A stretch of 64,000 bases of DNA from assembly GCF_000411475.1 (NCBI RefSeq), contig NZ_KE150466.1, positions 68,829 to 132,828 of the forward strand, written 5' to 3'. The notes under the pieces are model-generated. The model was given only the letters and a program-made list of their open reading frames with translations. It ran no database searches and was not told the DNA's origin. Source of the DNA: Streptococcus sp. HPH0090. GTDB lineage: Bacteria > Bacillota > Bacilli > Lactobacillales > Streptococcaceae. Shown here piece after piece: positions 55,832 through 64,000 of this stretch; positions within the stretch are counted from its first letter, which is position 1; each line of letters starts with the position of its first letter. The translations under genes and the position numbers were made by a program.

Positions 55832-56401
55832 ATGACTAAACTACTTGTTGGATTGGGAAATCCAGGTGATAAATATTTTGAAACCAAACATAATGTTGGC
55901 TTTATGCTGATTGACCAACTAGCGAAGAAACAGAATGTCACTTTTACACACGATAAGATATTCCAAGCTGAGTTAGCCTCATTTTTTCTTAATGGGGAAA
56001 AAATTTATCTTGTGAAACCAACAACATTTATGAACGAGAGTGGAAAAGCTGTACATGCCTTATTAACTTACTATGGTTTGGATATTGAAGATTTACTAAT
56101 CATTTACGATGATCTGGATATGGAAGTTGGGAAAATTCGTCTTCGAGCTAAAGGATCAGCTGGTGGTCATAATGGAATCAAGTCGATTATTCAACATATT
56201 GGGACACAAGTTTTCAATCGTGTAAAGATTGGTATTGGGAGACCTAAAAAAGAAATGTCAGTTGTTCATCATGTTTTGAGCAAGTTTGACAAAGAAGATT
56301 ATATTGGTATTTTACAGTCTATTGACAAGGTTGACGATGCTGTAAATTATTATTTACAAGAGAAAAACTTTGAAAAAACGATGCAGAAATATAATGGGTA
56401 A
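55832..56401 (+). CDS. pth: peptidyl-tRNA hydrolase
   Basis: A 189-residue enzyme that recycles peptidyl-tRNA. Catalytic His in [10 protein letters not shown] (about 20), with Asn of GLGNPG and FMNESG, and the [23 protein letters not shown] core. Followed four bases later by mfd. Confidence 0.97.
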   Translation: MTKLLVGLGNPGDKYFETKHNVGFMLIDQLAKKQNVTFTHDKIFQAELASFFLNGEKIYLVKPTTFMNESGKAVHALLTYYGLDIEDLLIIYDDLDMEVGKIRLRAKGSAGGHNGIKSIIQHIGTQVFNRVKIGIGRPKKEMSVVHHVLSKFDKEDYIGILQSIDKVDDAVNYYLQEKNFEKTMQKYNG

Positions 56402-56405
56402 GGAA

Positions 56406-59400
56406 ATGGCATTAATCGATTTTTTTCTAGAAAATAAGCAGATACAATCATGGAATGAGCATTTATCTCTTAAACAAAGACAATTATTACTAGGTCTTTC
56501 TGGTTCAGCAAAGTCTTTAGCAATTGCAAGTAGTGTTAAAAATCATAACAAGATTTTAGTGATGACATCTACTTATGGAGAAGCTGAGCGTTTAATAAAT
56601 GATTTAATTTCTATCCTAGGTACTGATATGGTCTATCCATTCTTGGTAGATGATTCACCTATGGTAGAATTTTTGGTGTCGTCTCAAGAAAAGATATTTT
56701 CAAGAGTCGAAGCTTTACGTTTTCTAAGAGATAAATCTCAAAAAGGGATTTTAGTTTGTAACGTCGCAGCAAGCCGTTTATTTTTACCAGATCCTCAAGT
56801 ATTTGATAATAGTATCTTGAAATTTGAAATTGGCCAAGAATGTGAACAAAATGAATTAAAAAGTCAGTTGCTTTCTCTTGGTTATAAGAAAGTTACACAA
56901 GTTCAGAGTCAAGGTGAATTTAGTCTTCGAGGAGATATTTTAGATATCTTTGAAACCTCACAAATATCTCCTTACCGAATTGAATTTTTTGGTGATGAGA
57001 TAGATGGCATTAGAGAATTTGATGCAGAGACACAGTTATCAAAAGAAAGTCGCTCTGAAATTTCTATATATCCCGCTAGCGATATTTTACTAAGTATTGA
57101 AGATTACAATCGTGGACAACAATTTTTAGAGCATGAGATTGATAAGGCACTTTCTCCAACTTTGAAGTCATATCTAGAGGAAGTCTATAGTAGTGCTAAG
57201 CAACAGAGTATCCATTCTGATATTCGCAAGTTTTTGTCTGTTTTTTATAAAAAACAATGGACACTGTTAGATTATTTACAAGAAGTACCTCTCATTTTTG
57301 ATGATTATCAAAAAATCATGAACCAGTATGATATTTTCGATAAGGAAACAGCTAGCTACTTTACAGAAGATTTACATAATAGTAAAGCAGTATCAAATTT
57401 ACAATACTTTGCTGACGTAGAAAGTCGATTCAAAAAATATTTACCAGTGAGTTTATTTTCGAATTTTCAAAAAGGTCTTGGAAATCTAAAATTTGATCAT
57501 CTTTATCAATTTAATCAGTATTCAATGCAAGAGTTCTTCAATCAATTTTCTTTTTTGAAAGAAGAAATTGAACGTTATAAAAAATTAAAATATACTATTG
57601 TTCTTCAGTCAAGTAGCAAAGCTGAACTCAAAAAACTGTCAACAATTTTAGACGAATACGAAATTAAGGTTGACAATAGTAATGGAAGTGAAATCTGTAA
57701 AGGAACTGTAAATCTTGTTGAAGGAAATCTTCGTCATGGCTTTCATTTTGTAGATGAAAATCTTGTATTTATCACTGAATATGAAATTTTTAAGAAGAAG
57801 ATTAAACGTAAATATAGAAGACAAAATATCAGTAATGCTGAGCGATTAAAGGATTATAATGAGCTCCAAAAAGGAGACTACGTCGTTCATCAAATTCATG
57901 GTATTGGGCAGTATTTAGGAATCGAAACGATTGAAATCAAAGGAATTCATCGAGATTATGTGAGTATCCAATATCAAAATGGAGATCGAATTTCTATTCC
58001 TGTAGAACAAATCCAAACCTTATCTAAGTATGTTTCAAGTGATGGACAAGCTCCAAAGCTAAATAAATTAAATGATGGACATTTTAAAAAAGCTAAGCAA
58101 AAAGTTAAAAATCAAGTTGAAGATATTGCGGATGACTTAATTAAACTGTATGCTGAGAGGAGCCAACTGAAAGGATATGCATTTTCAAAAGATGACGAAG
58201 ACCAGGTTGCTTTTGATGAGGCTTTTCCCTATATTGAAACAGAAGATCAACTTCGAAGTATAGAAGAAATCAAAAAAGATATGCAAGCACCTCAACCAAT
58301 GGATCGACTCTTAGTTGGAGATGTTGGTTTTGGTAAGACAGAAGTTGCCATGCGAGCTGCATTTAAGGCTGTTAATGATCATAAACAGGTGGTCGTTTTA
58401 GTACCGACTACCGTTCTTGCGCAGCAACATTACAGTAATTTCAAGGAAAGATTTGAGCAATTTGCTGTAAACGTAGATGTTTTGAGTCGCTTTAGAAGTA
58501 AAAAAGAACAGACTGAAACACTTGAAAAATTGAAAAAAGGACAAGTGGACATCTTGATAGGAACTCATAGAGTTTTGTCTAAAGATGTTGAATTTGCAGA
58601 TTTAGGCTTGATTATCATCGATGAGGAACAACGTTTTGGTGTCAAGCATAAGGAAGCACTTAAGGAATTAAAAAAGAAGGTTGATGTCTTAACTTTGACA
58701 GCTACACCAATTCCTCGAACTCTTCATATGTCTATTCTAGGTATCCGAGATTTATCTGTCATTGAAACCCCTCCAACAAATCGATATCCTGTTCAAACCT
58801 ATGTTCTTGAACAGAATGATCGTGTGATTCGTGATGCTGTGTTGAGAGAAATCGATCGTGGTGGTCAGGTTTACTATCTTTATAACAAAGTTGACACGAT
58901 TGAAAAGAAAGTTTCAGAACTACAAGAACTGATTCCTGAAGCTTCTATTGGTTTTGTTCATGGTCAAATGAGTGAAATTCGTTTAGAGAATACATTACTT
59001 GATTTTATTGAAGGCGAATATGACATTTTAGTAACTACGACAATTATCGAAACAGGGGTAGACATTCCAAATGCTAATACCTTGTTTATTGAAAACGCAG
59101 ATCATATGGGCTTATCAACCTTATATCAATTAAGAGGTCGGGTGGGTCGTAGTAACCGAATTGCTTATGCCTACCTCATGTATCGGCCAGATAAATCATT
59201 AACTGAAGTTTCAGAGAAGAGATTGGAAGCTATCAAAGGCTTTACTGAATTAGGTTCTGGTTTTAAAATTGCTATGCGTGATTTATCCATTCGTGGAGCT
59301 GGAAATCTTTTAGGAAGTTCGCAGTCTGGTTTTATCGATTCAGTTGGTTTTGAATTGTATTCTCAGTTACTTGAGGAAGCAATTGCTAAGAAAAATGGAA

Positions 59401-59897
59401 CTGACAAGAAACGTGAAAAAGGAAATGCTGAGTTAATTCTACAAATTGATGCCTATCTTCCAGATGAGTACATATCAGATGAGCGCCATAAAATTGAAAT
59501 TTACAAGAGAATTCGTCAGATTGACAATCGTGTCAACTATGAAGAATTACAAGATGAGTTGATTGACCGATTTGGAGAATATCCGGATGTGGTTGCCTAT
59601 CTTTTAGAAATTGGACTAGCTAAAGCATATCTCGATAAAGTATTTGTTAATCGTGTTGAAAGAAAGAATAATCAGCTTGTCATTCAGTTTGAAAAAATAT
59701 CGCAACAACTATTTTTAACACAAGATTATTTTCAGGCTCTTTCTCAGACAAATTTGAAGGCCAATATTTCAGAAAATCAAGGGTTGATAGAAGTTGTGTT
59801 TGATATTCGAAATAAAAAAGATTATGAGATTTTAGAAGGTCTTTTAACTTTCGGAGAATCGTTAGCAAAGATAAAAGAATCAAAAGAGTCACATTAG
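56406..59897 (+). CDS. mfd: transcription-repair coupling factor
   Basis: A 1163-residue Mfd that removes stalled RNA polymerase and recruits UvrA. UvrB-like N-terminal domains (1-340), RNA polymerase-interaction domain ([16 protein letters not shown], about 490-560), RecG-like translocase with Walker [19 protein letters not shown] box IIDEEQRFG, and TRG motif. The start at 56406 matches the family's N-terminus although TAAGGA is very close; ATG at 56394 is an alternative that would overlap pth. Confidence 0.95.
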   Translation: MALIDFFLENKQIQSWNEHLSLKQRQLLLGLSGSAKSLAIASSVKNHNKILVMTSTYGEAERLINDLISILGTDMVYPFLVDDSPMVEFLVSSQEKIFSRVEALRFLRDKSQKGILVCNVAASRLFLPDPQVFDNSILKFEIGQECEQNELKSQLLSLGYKKVTQVQSQGEFSLRGDILDIFETSQISPYRIEFFGDEIDGIREFDAETQLSKESRSEISIYPASDILLSIEDYNRGQQFLEHEIDKALSPTLKSYLEEVYSSAKQQSIHSDIRKFLSVFYKKQWTLLDYLQEVPLIFDDYQKIMNQYDIFDKETASYFTEDLHNSKAVSNLQYFADVESRFKKYLPVSLFSNFQKGLGNLKFDHLYQFNQYSMQEFFNQFSFLKEEIERYKKLKYTIVLQSSSKAELKKLSTILDEYEIKVDNSNGSEICKGTVNLVEGNLRHGFHFVDENLVFITEYEIFKKKIKRKYRRQNISNAERLKDYNELQKGDYVVHQIHGIGQYLGIETIEIKGIHRDYVSIQYQNGDRISIPVEQIQTLSKYVSSDGQAPKLNKLNDGHFKKAKQKVKNQVEDIADDLIKLYAERSQLKGYAFSKDDEDQVAFDEAFPYIETEDQLRSIEEIKKDMQAPQPMDRLLVGDVGFGKTEVAMRAAFKAVNDHKQVVVLVPTTVLAQQHYSNFKERFEQFAVNVDVLSRFRSKKEQTETLEKLKKGQVDILIGTHRVLSKDVEFADLGLIIIDEEQRFGVKHKEALKELKKKVDVLTLTATPIPRTLHMSILGIRDLSVIETPPTNRYPVQTYVLEQNDRVIRDAVLREIDRGGQVYYLYNKVDTIEKKVSELQELIPEASIGFVHGQMSEIRLENTLLDFIEGEYDILVTTTIIETGVDIPNANTLFIENADHMGLSTLYQLRGRVGRSNRIAYAYLMYRPDKSLTEVSEKRLEAIKGFTELGSGFKIAMRDLSIRGAGNLLGSSQSGFIDSVGFELYSQLLEEAIAKKNGTDKKREKGNAELILQIDAYLPDEYISDERHKIEIYKRIRQIDNRVNYEELQDELIDRFGEYPDVVAYLLEIGLAKAYLDKVFVNRVERKNNQLVIQFEKISQQLFLTQDYFQALSQTNLKANISENQGLIEVVFDIRNKKDYEILEGLLTFGESLAKIKESKESH

Positions 59898-59960
59898 GAA
59901 TTACCTTTTTTCTTCTATAAAAGGGATAAAAATGGTAAAATAATAATTTGAGGTATTAAG

Positions 59961-60227
59961 ATGAGATTAGATAAATATTTAAAAGTATCACGAATTATTA
60001 AACGCCGTACGGTAGCTAAGGAAGTTGCAGATAAAGGGCGAATCAAGGTAAATGGAATCCTTGCTAAAAGTTCAACAGATTTAAAAATCAATGATCAAGT
60101 TGAAATTCGTTTTGGAAATAAGTTGTTACTTGTAAAGGTGCTGAAAATGAAAGATAGCACAAAAAAAGAAGATGCAGCCGGAATGTATGAAATCATTAGT
60201 GAAACAAGGGTAGAAGGCGATGTATAA
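59961..60227 (+). CDS. rqcP: S4 domain ribosome quality-control factor RqcP
   Basis: An 88-residue S4 protein (also annotated HslR or YabO) with [30 protein letters not shown] N-terminus. RqcP works with RqcH in adding Ala tails on stalled 50S subunits. Overlaps divIC by 8 nt, so the two are coupled. Confidence 0.94.
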   Translation: MRLDKYLKVSRIIKRRTVAKEVADKGRIKVNGILAKSSTDLKINDQVEIRFGNKLLLVKVLKMKDSTKKEDAAGMYEIISETRVEGDV

Positions 60228-60588
60228 AAAAATAGTCCAAATGAATAACTCTTTTATTCAAAATGAACACCAAAGACGTAAGTACATGATGGAAGAACGT
60301 CAAAAACGCAATCGTTTTATGGGTTGGGTTTTGATTTTGATTATGTTGTTATTCATCTTACCAACTTACAATTTAGCACAAAGTTATCAACAATTATTAA
60401 CACGTCGCCAACAACTAACTGATTTGAAAAAACAATATCAGGAATTGAGCGATGAAAAGGATAAAGAAGCTAGTTTAGCAACTAAGCTAAAAGATGAATC
60501 CTATGCGGCTAAATATTCTCGAGCAAAATATTATTATTCAAAAACATGGGAAGAAGTTTATACAATTCCGGACTTGCTTCCTAGGTAA
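60220..60588 (+). CDS. divIC: septum formation protein DivIC (FtsB-like)
   Basis: A 122-residue bitopic division protein: basic cytoplasmic N-terminus (about 1-38), one helix (about 40-58), external leucine-zipper coiled coil (about 62-95) and short tail. Binds DivIB and FtsL at the septum. An ATG 28 codons downstream region is not needed; the first ATG overlaps rqcP as in relatives. Confidence 0.94.
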   Translation: MYKKIVQMNNSFIQNEHQRRKYMMEERQKRNRFMGWVLILIMLLFILPTYNLAQSYQQLLTRRQQLTDLKKQYQELSDEKDKEASLATKLKDESYAAKYSRAKYYYSKTWEEVYTIPDLLPR

Positions 60589-60594
60589 TGTGAA

Positions 60595-60717
60595 ATGGAA
60601 AATTTATTAGAGATTGTTGAACAATTTTTAAGTCAATCAGATGAAAAATTGGATGAATTATCTCAAAAAAATCATCTGTTACGACTGCAAGAAGAAGAGG
60701 GGAAAAAGAATGCGTAA
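60595..60717 (+). CDS. 40-residue acidic protein (SP_0009-like)
   Basis: A short ORF, MENLLEIVEQFLSQSDEKLD then [20 protein letters not shown], between divIC and the beta-lactamase-like gene. Predicted largely helical with heptad-like Leu spacing. A small gene at this place is also annotated in pneumococcus (SP_0009, recalled). Its end overlaps the start of the next gene (ATGCGTAA), which argues for translation. No clear Shine-Dalgarno other than AATGTGAA context; function unknown. Confidence 0.75.
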   Translation: MENLLEIVEQFLSQSDEKLDELSQKNHLLRLQEEEGKKNA

Positions 60718-61978
60718 ATTTTTAGTGATATTACTACTTCCTATTTTCCTAAAAAGTGTTCAAGTAGTAAGCACTGAGAATCCAGTTATCATTCCAAACC
60801 AAGAAGTTTATTCCTTAACCCATGCTTCGTATCATTTTTATTATCAAGATATTATAGAATCTCCAAAATTTTATGGTGAAACACCTGTTTATTCTACAGA
60901 AGACTTGATTAAAGAATCAGGGAAAGTCAATGCAGAAACAAAATTGTCTGTTTTAGAATGGCGATTAAATAAACAAGGACAGCCTGTGTTTAAATTGTCA
61001 AATAATCAATTTGTGATGGCTGATAAACGACTTTTATACGATAGTTCAATCGTTAATAATTTCTCAAAACGAGTGTGGTTAGAACCAGGATTTGTTGTCT
61101 ATAATAGTCCTTATGATCAACAAGAATTAAAATCTACTTTGGCACCTTATCAAGAGGTTGAAGCAGACATGTCTGTTTTTGCTGAAGGTCGTGAATTCTT
61201 ACATATCAAACAAACTGGCTGGGTTTCGACGGATTATATTTCCAATGACGATAATCGTATCCAGAAAGTACAAGAGTTACTATCTGCAAATTATCAAAAT
61301 GAACAGTTTTCTATTTATGTGAAACAATTGAGTACAGGTAAGGAAGCTGGGATTAACGAAAATCAAAAAATGTATGCTGCTAGTGTTATGAAATTGCCTT
61401 ATCTTTATTTTGTTCAGGAGAAAATTAATCAGGGTGATTATCAACTTGACACAAAATTGAAGTATGTTTCTGAAGTTAATGATTTTCCTGGATCATACAA
61501 ACCAGAAGGAAGCGGAAGCCTCCCTAAAACAGCGGATAATAAAGAGTACACAATTAAAGATTTAATCACAAAAACAGCGAAAGAATCTGACAATGTAGCT
61601 CATAATATTCTTGCTTATTATGTTACGAATAAATCAGATGATGTCTTCAAAAAAGAGATGACTACGATTGCTGGTAATGAATGGGATGTAAATGATAAGT
61701 TAGCTTCGGCTAAAATGGCTGGTCAAGTTATGGAATCTATTTACAATCAAAATGGTTTTGTTTTAGAGTCCCTATCTCAGACTTCATTTGATAATCAGCG
61801 GATTGCTAAAAATATTTCTGCTAAGGTAGCCCATAAAATTGGGGATGCAGATGAATACAAACATGACACTGCTATAGTTTACACAGACTCTCCTTTCGTG
61901 ATTTCAATCTTTACCAAAAATTCTGATTATGATACTATTTCTAAAATTGCTAAGGATGTCTACGAGGTCCTAAAATGA
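60710..61978 (+). CDS. class A beta-lactamase-like secreted serine hydrolase
   Basis: A 422-residue protein with a signal peptide (1-22), an N-terminal SH3-like domain pair (about 35-180) and a penicillin-binding/beta-lactamase fold (about 185-422): SxxK at Ser225-Lys228 (ASVMK), SDN (KESDNVAH) and KIG in place of KTG (AHKIGDAD). Matches SP_0010 of pneumococcus in position. Real beta-lactamase activity is unlikely in this genus; a wall role is more plausible. Overlaps the 40-residue gene by 8 nt and tilS by 4 nt. Confidence 0.9.
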   Translation: MRKFLVILLLPIFLKSVQVVSTENPVIIPNQEVYSLTHASYHFYYQDIIESPKFYGETPVYSTEDLIKESGKVNAETKLSVLEWRLNKQGQPVFKLSNNQFVMADKRLLYDSSIVNNFSKRVWLEPGFVVYNSPYDQQELKSTLAPYQEVEADMSVFAEGREFLHIKQTGWVSTDYISNDDNRIQKVQELLSANYQNEQFSIYVKQLSTGKEAGINENQKMYAASVMKLPYLYFVQEKINQGDYQLDTKLKYVSEVNDFPGSYKPEGSGSLPKTADNKEYTIKDLITKTAKESDNVAHNILAYYVTNKSDDVFKKEMTTIAGNEWDVNDKLASAKMAGQVMESIYNQNGFVLESLSQTSFDNQRIAKNISAKVAHKIGDADEYKHDTAIVYTDSPFVISIFTKNSDYDTISKIAKDVYEVLK

Positions 61979-63252
61979 GAGACCGAGATTTTTTAAATCA
62001 TTTTCTAGAAAAAGGTTATTTTAAAGAACATTCAAGCGTTGTGCTAGCCTTGTCTGGTGGATTGGATTCGATGTTTCTCTTTCATCTTCTTTCAAACTAT
62101 CAAAAAGAACTTGGGATTGAATTATTTTTAGCTCATGTGAATCATAAACAGCGACCAGAATCAGATATTGAAGAAAATGAATTAAGAAAACTGGCAGAAC
62201 AAGTTGGAGTTCCAATTTATGTAGCTTGTTTTACTGGAAATTTTTCAGAAGCAAATGCTCGTCAATTTCGCTATGAATTTTTTAGAGAGGTAATGGCGAA
62301 AACGTCATCTACAGCTCTTGTAACAGCTCATCATGCAGATGATCAGGCTGAGACGATTTTTATGAGAATAATTAGGGGTGTTAGATTACAACACTTATCA
62401 GCTATTAAAGAAAGACAAGAGTTTGATAAGGGAGAGTTGATTCGTCCACTACTGTCCTTTTATAAGAAAGATTTTCCTGAAATTGAGCATTTTGAAGACA
62501 GGACAAACAAAGAAAATTCCTATTTTCGTAACCGTGTTCGCAACCTTTATCTACCACAATTAGAAAAAGAAAATGTTCAGGTAAAGAGAGCATTTTTAGA
62601 GTTTGGAAAAGAAGTATCAGATTATCAGATTGCTATGGCTGAATTTTCTCAAACGATCGATGTGGAAGATCTAACCCGATTCCTATCGTTTTCAGAAGCA
62701 ACACAGCGAGTTTTACTACAACAATATCTTAGTCGTTTTCCAGATTTAAATATTACAAGAGAACAGTTTCAAGAAATCCATCATATTTTAAGGACCAGAA
62801 GTCAATATCGTCATCATTTAAAAAATGGTTATGAACTTGTAAAAGAATATCAACACTTTCAAATTTGTAAAATCAGACCAAAGTCTGATGAAAAAAGTAG
62901 TAAGTGTGTGTTAGACTATCAAAATCAAGTTCATTATGAAGGTTATCTGTTTTCATTTGGAATTCCTCTAGAAGGTAAAAATATTCAAAAAATCAATGTT
63001 TCTCGTGAAACATCATTGATTTTACGTCATCGACAACCAGGTGATTATTTGATAAAAAATGGTCATCGAAAAAAATTAAGACGACTTTTTATTGATTTAA
63101 AAATTCCTACAGAAAAACGGGGAAATGCTATTATCATTGAACAATTCGGACAAATTTGTTCAATTTTAGGAATTGAACTCAGTGATTTGAGTATAAAAAT
63201 GAAAAATGATATAATGAACACTATACTTTATATAGAAAAAATAGATAGGTAA
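61975..63252 (+). CDS. tilS: tRNA(Ile)-lysidine synthase
   Basis: A 425-residue N-type ATP pyrophosphatase, PP-loop [10 protein letters not shown] (about 25-34), which makes lysidine at C34 of tRNA-Ile(CAU). C-terminal TilS domain with RHRQPGD near the end. A parS-like site lies within the coding region. Overlaps the preceding gene (ATGA-type). Confidence 0.97.
   Translation: MRDRDFLNHFLEKGYFKEHSSVVLALSGGLDSMFLFHLLSNYQKELGIELFLAHVNHKQRPESDIEENELRKLAEQVGVPIYVACFTGNFSEANARQFRYEFFREVMAKTSSTALVTAHHADDQAETIFMRIIRGVRLQHLSAIKERQEFDKGELIRPLLSFYKKDFPEIEHFEDRTNKENSYFRNRVRNLYLPQLEKENVQVKRAFLEFGKEVSDYQIAMAEFSQTIDVEDLTRFLSFSEATQRVLLQQYLSRFPDLNITREQFQEIHHILRTRSQYRHHLKNGYELVKEYQHFQICKIRPKSDEKSSKCVLDYQNQVHYEGYLFSFGIPLEGKNIQKINVSRETSLILRHRQPGDYLIKNGHRKKLRRLFIDLKIPTEKRGNAIIIEQFGQICSILGIELSDLSIKMKNDIMNTILYIEKIDR
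62997..63012. promoter_or_regulatory. parS: parS variant inside tilS
   Basis: TGTTTCTCGTGAAACA matches the 16-bp parS consensus at 15 positions; one base breaks the palindrome. About 11.5 kb right of oriC. Confidence 0.75.
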
Positions 63253-63256
63253 AATC

Positions 63257-63799
63257 ATGTTAGAACAAGATATCAAGAAGATTTTGATTTCACAAGATGA
63301 AATTACAGAAGCTGCTAAGAAATTAGGTGCTCAATTAACAAAAGATTATGAAGGGAAAAATCCAATTTTAGTTGGAATTTTAAAAGGATCTATTCCTTTC
63401 ATGGCAGAATTAGTTAAATATATCGACACTCATCTTGAAATGGATTTTATGATGGTTTCTAGCTACCATGGTGGTACTGTAAGTAGTGGTGTTATCAATA
63501 TCAAACAAGATGTAACTCAAGATATTAAAGGTAGACATGTTGTTTTTGTGGAAGATATTATCGACACTGGTCAAACCTTGAAAAGTTTGAGAGATATGTT
63601 TACTGCTAGAGAAGCGGCATCTGTTAAGATTGTAACTATGTTAGATAAACCAGAAGGCCGTACTGTGGAAATCGAAGCAGATTATACATGTTTTACAATT
63701 CCGAATGAATTTGTTGTAGGCTATGGTTTAGACTATAATGAAAATTATCGTAACCTTCCTTATGTAGGTGTATTGAAAGAGGAAGTTTACTCAAAATAG
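63257..63799 (+). CDS. hpt: hypoxanthine-guanine phosphoribosyltransferase
   Basis: A 180-residue purine salvage enzyme with PRPP loop [17 protein letters not shown] and the flexible SSYHGGT loop. Gene order tilS-hpt-ftsH is standard in Firmicutes. Four bases after tilS. Confidence 0.98.
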   Translation: MLEQDIKKILISQDEITEAAKKLGAQLTKDYEGKNPILVGILKGSIPFMAELVKYIDTHLEMDFMMVSSYHGGTVSSGVINIKQDVTQDIKGRHVVFVEDIIDTGQTLKSLRDMFTAREAASVKIVTMLDKPEGRTVEIEADYTCFTIPNEFVVGYGLDYNENYRNLPYVGVLKEEVYSK

Positions 63800-63815
63800 A
63801 AGGGTAAGTTATTGA

Positions 63816-64000
63816 ATGCAAAAACAAAATAATGGTTTTATAAAAAATCCATTTCTATATTTGTTGATGATATTCTTGATAGTCACTGGCTTCCAGTACT
63901 TCTTTGCTGGAAGAGCTGCAGGTCATAGTCAACAAATTAAATACTCAGAATTGGTGCAGGAAATCACTAATGACAATGTAAAAGAAATGACCTATCAACC
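63816..64000 (+). CDS. ftsH: ATP-dependent zinc metalloprotease FtsH (N-terminal part)
   Basis: The first 61 codons of FtsH: MQKQNNGFIKNPF, membrane helix (about 14-32), then the start of the external domain (SQQIKYSELVQEI). It runs off the right edge before the AAA and protease domains. Spaced 16 nt from hpt, with AGGGTAA as ribosome site. Identity rests on the N-terminus and the gene order. Confidence 0.9.
   Translation, partial: MQKQNNGFIKNPFLYLLMIFLIVTGFQYFFAGRAAGHSQQIKYSELVQEITNDNVKEMTYQ

Overview
The window is a low-GC Firmicute chromosome segment spanning the replication origin of a mitis-group Streptococcus (S. oralis, S. mitis or a close relative). Evidence: the dnaA-dnaN origin flanked by htrA-parB and comCDE, a choline-binding CbpD murein hydrolase, PcsB, CiaR and WalR type sites, and a comC-encoded CSP ending in a 17-residue peptide unlike pneumococcal CSP-1 or CSP-2. 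Species is inferred from gene content and recalled family sequences, not from a search.

Layout. 1-10.7 kb: host-glycan degradation locus with intracellular GH20, ROK, GH38 and GH125 on the minus strand, a membrane protein of unknown function, and a divergent GH92. 10.7-11.1 kb: a 429-bp gene-free stretch with DnaA-box pairs. 11.1-12.6 kb: amino-acid permease. 12.7-20.7 kb: polA, cbpD, then gdpP-rplI-dnaB-veg. 20.8-25.2 kb: hpf, comFC-comFA, yigZ, cysK. 25.3-28.6 kb: rpsB-tsf and pcsB. 28.7-36.4 kb: a compact minus-strand run ymfF-ymfH-rodZ-pgsA-ecfA1-ecfA2-ecfT-mreC-mreD. 36.6-46 kb: yaaA-recF, guaB, trpS, an ABC-F protein, yhgE and a TetR regulator. 46-48.8 kb: tRNA-Asn, tRNA-Glu, comE-comD-comC, tRNA-Arg. 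48.8-64 kb: rlmH, htrA-parB, oriC/dnaA/dnaN, then DUF951, ychF, pth, mfd, rqcP, divIC, a 40-residue ORF, a class A beta-lactamase-like protein, tilS, hpt and the start of ftsH.

How it works together. Most genes left of oriC lie on the minus strand and most right of it on the plus strand, so transcription mainly follows replication. Three parS palindromes (one with a single mismatch) sit around oriC, with parB present and no parA seen. Competence genes (comCDE, comFA-comFC, cbpD) are scattered among replication and translation genes. Wall and division functions (pcsB, mreCD, rodZ, divIC, cbpD) also cluster here. Regulatory sites that can be read directly include a ComE direct repeat, a perfect ComX (cin) box, a CiaR box, a WalR-like box, cre-like sites and a TetR-type palindrome.

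Most of the window is core and orthodox. The least explained parts are the distal DnaA-box cluster at 10.73-10.99 kb, the unknown membrane protein at 7.1-8.5 kb, the unusual CSP pherotype, and several promoters so close to start codons that leaderless mRNAs are likely. No CRISPR array, rRNA, insertion sequence or prophage was seen.
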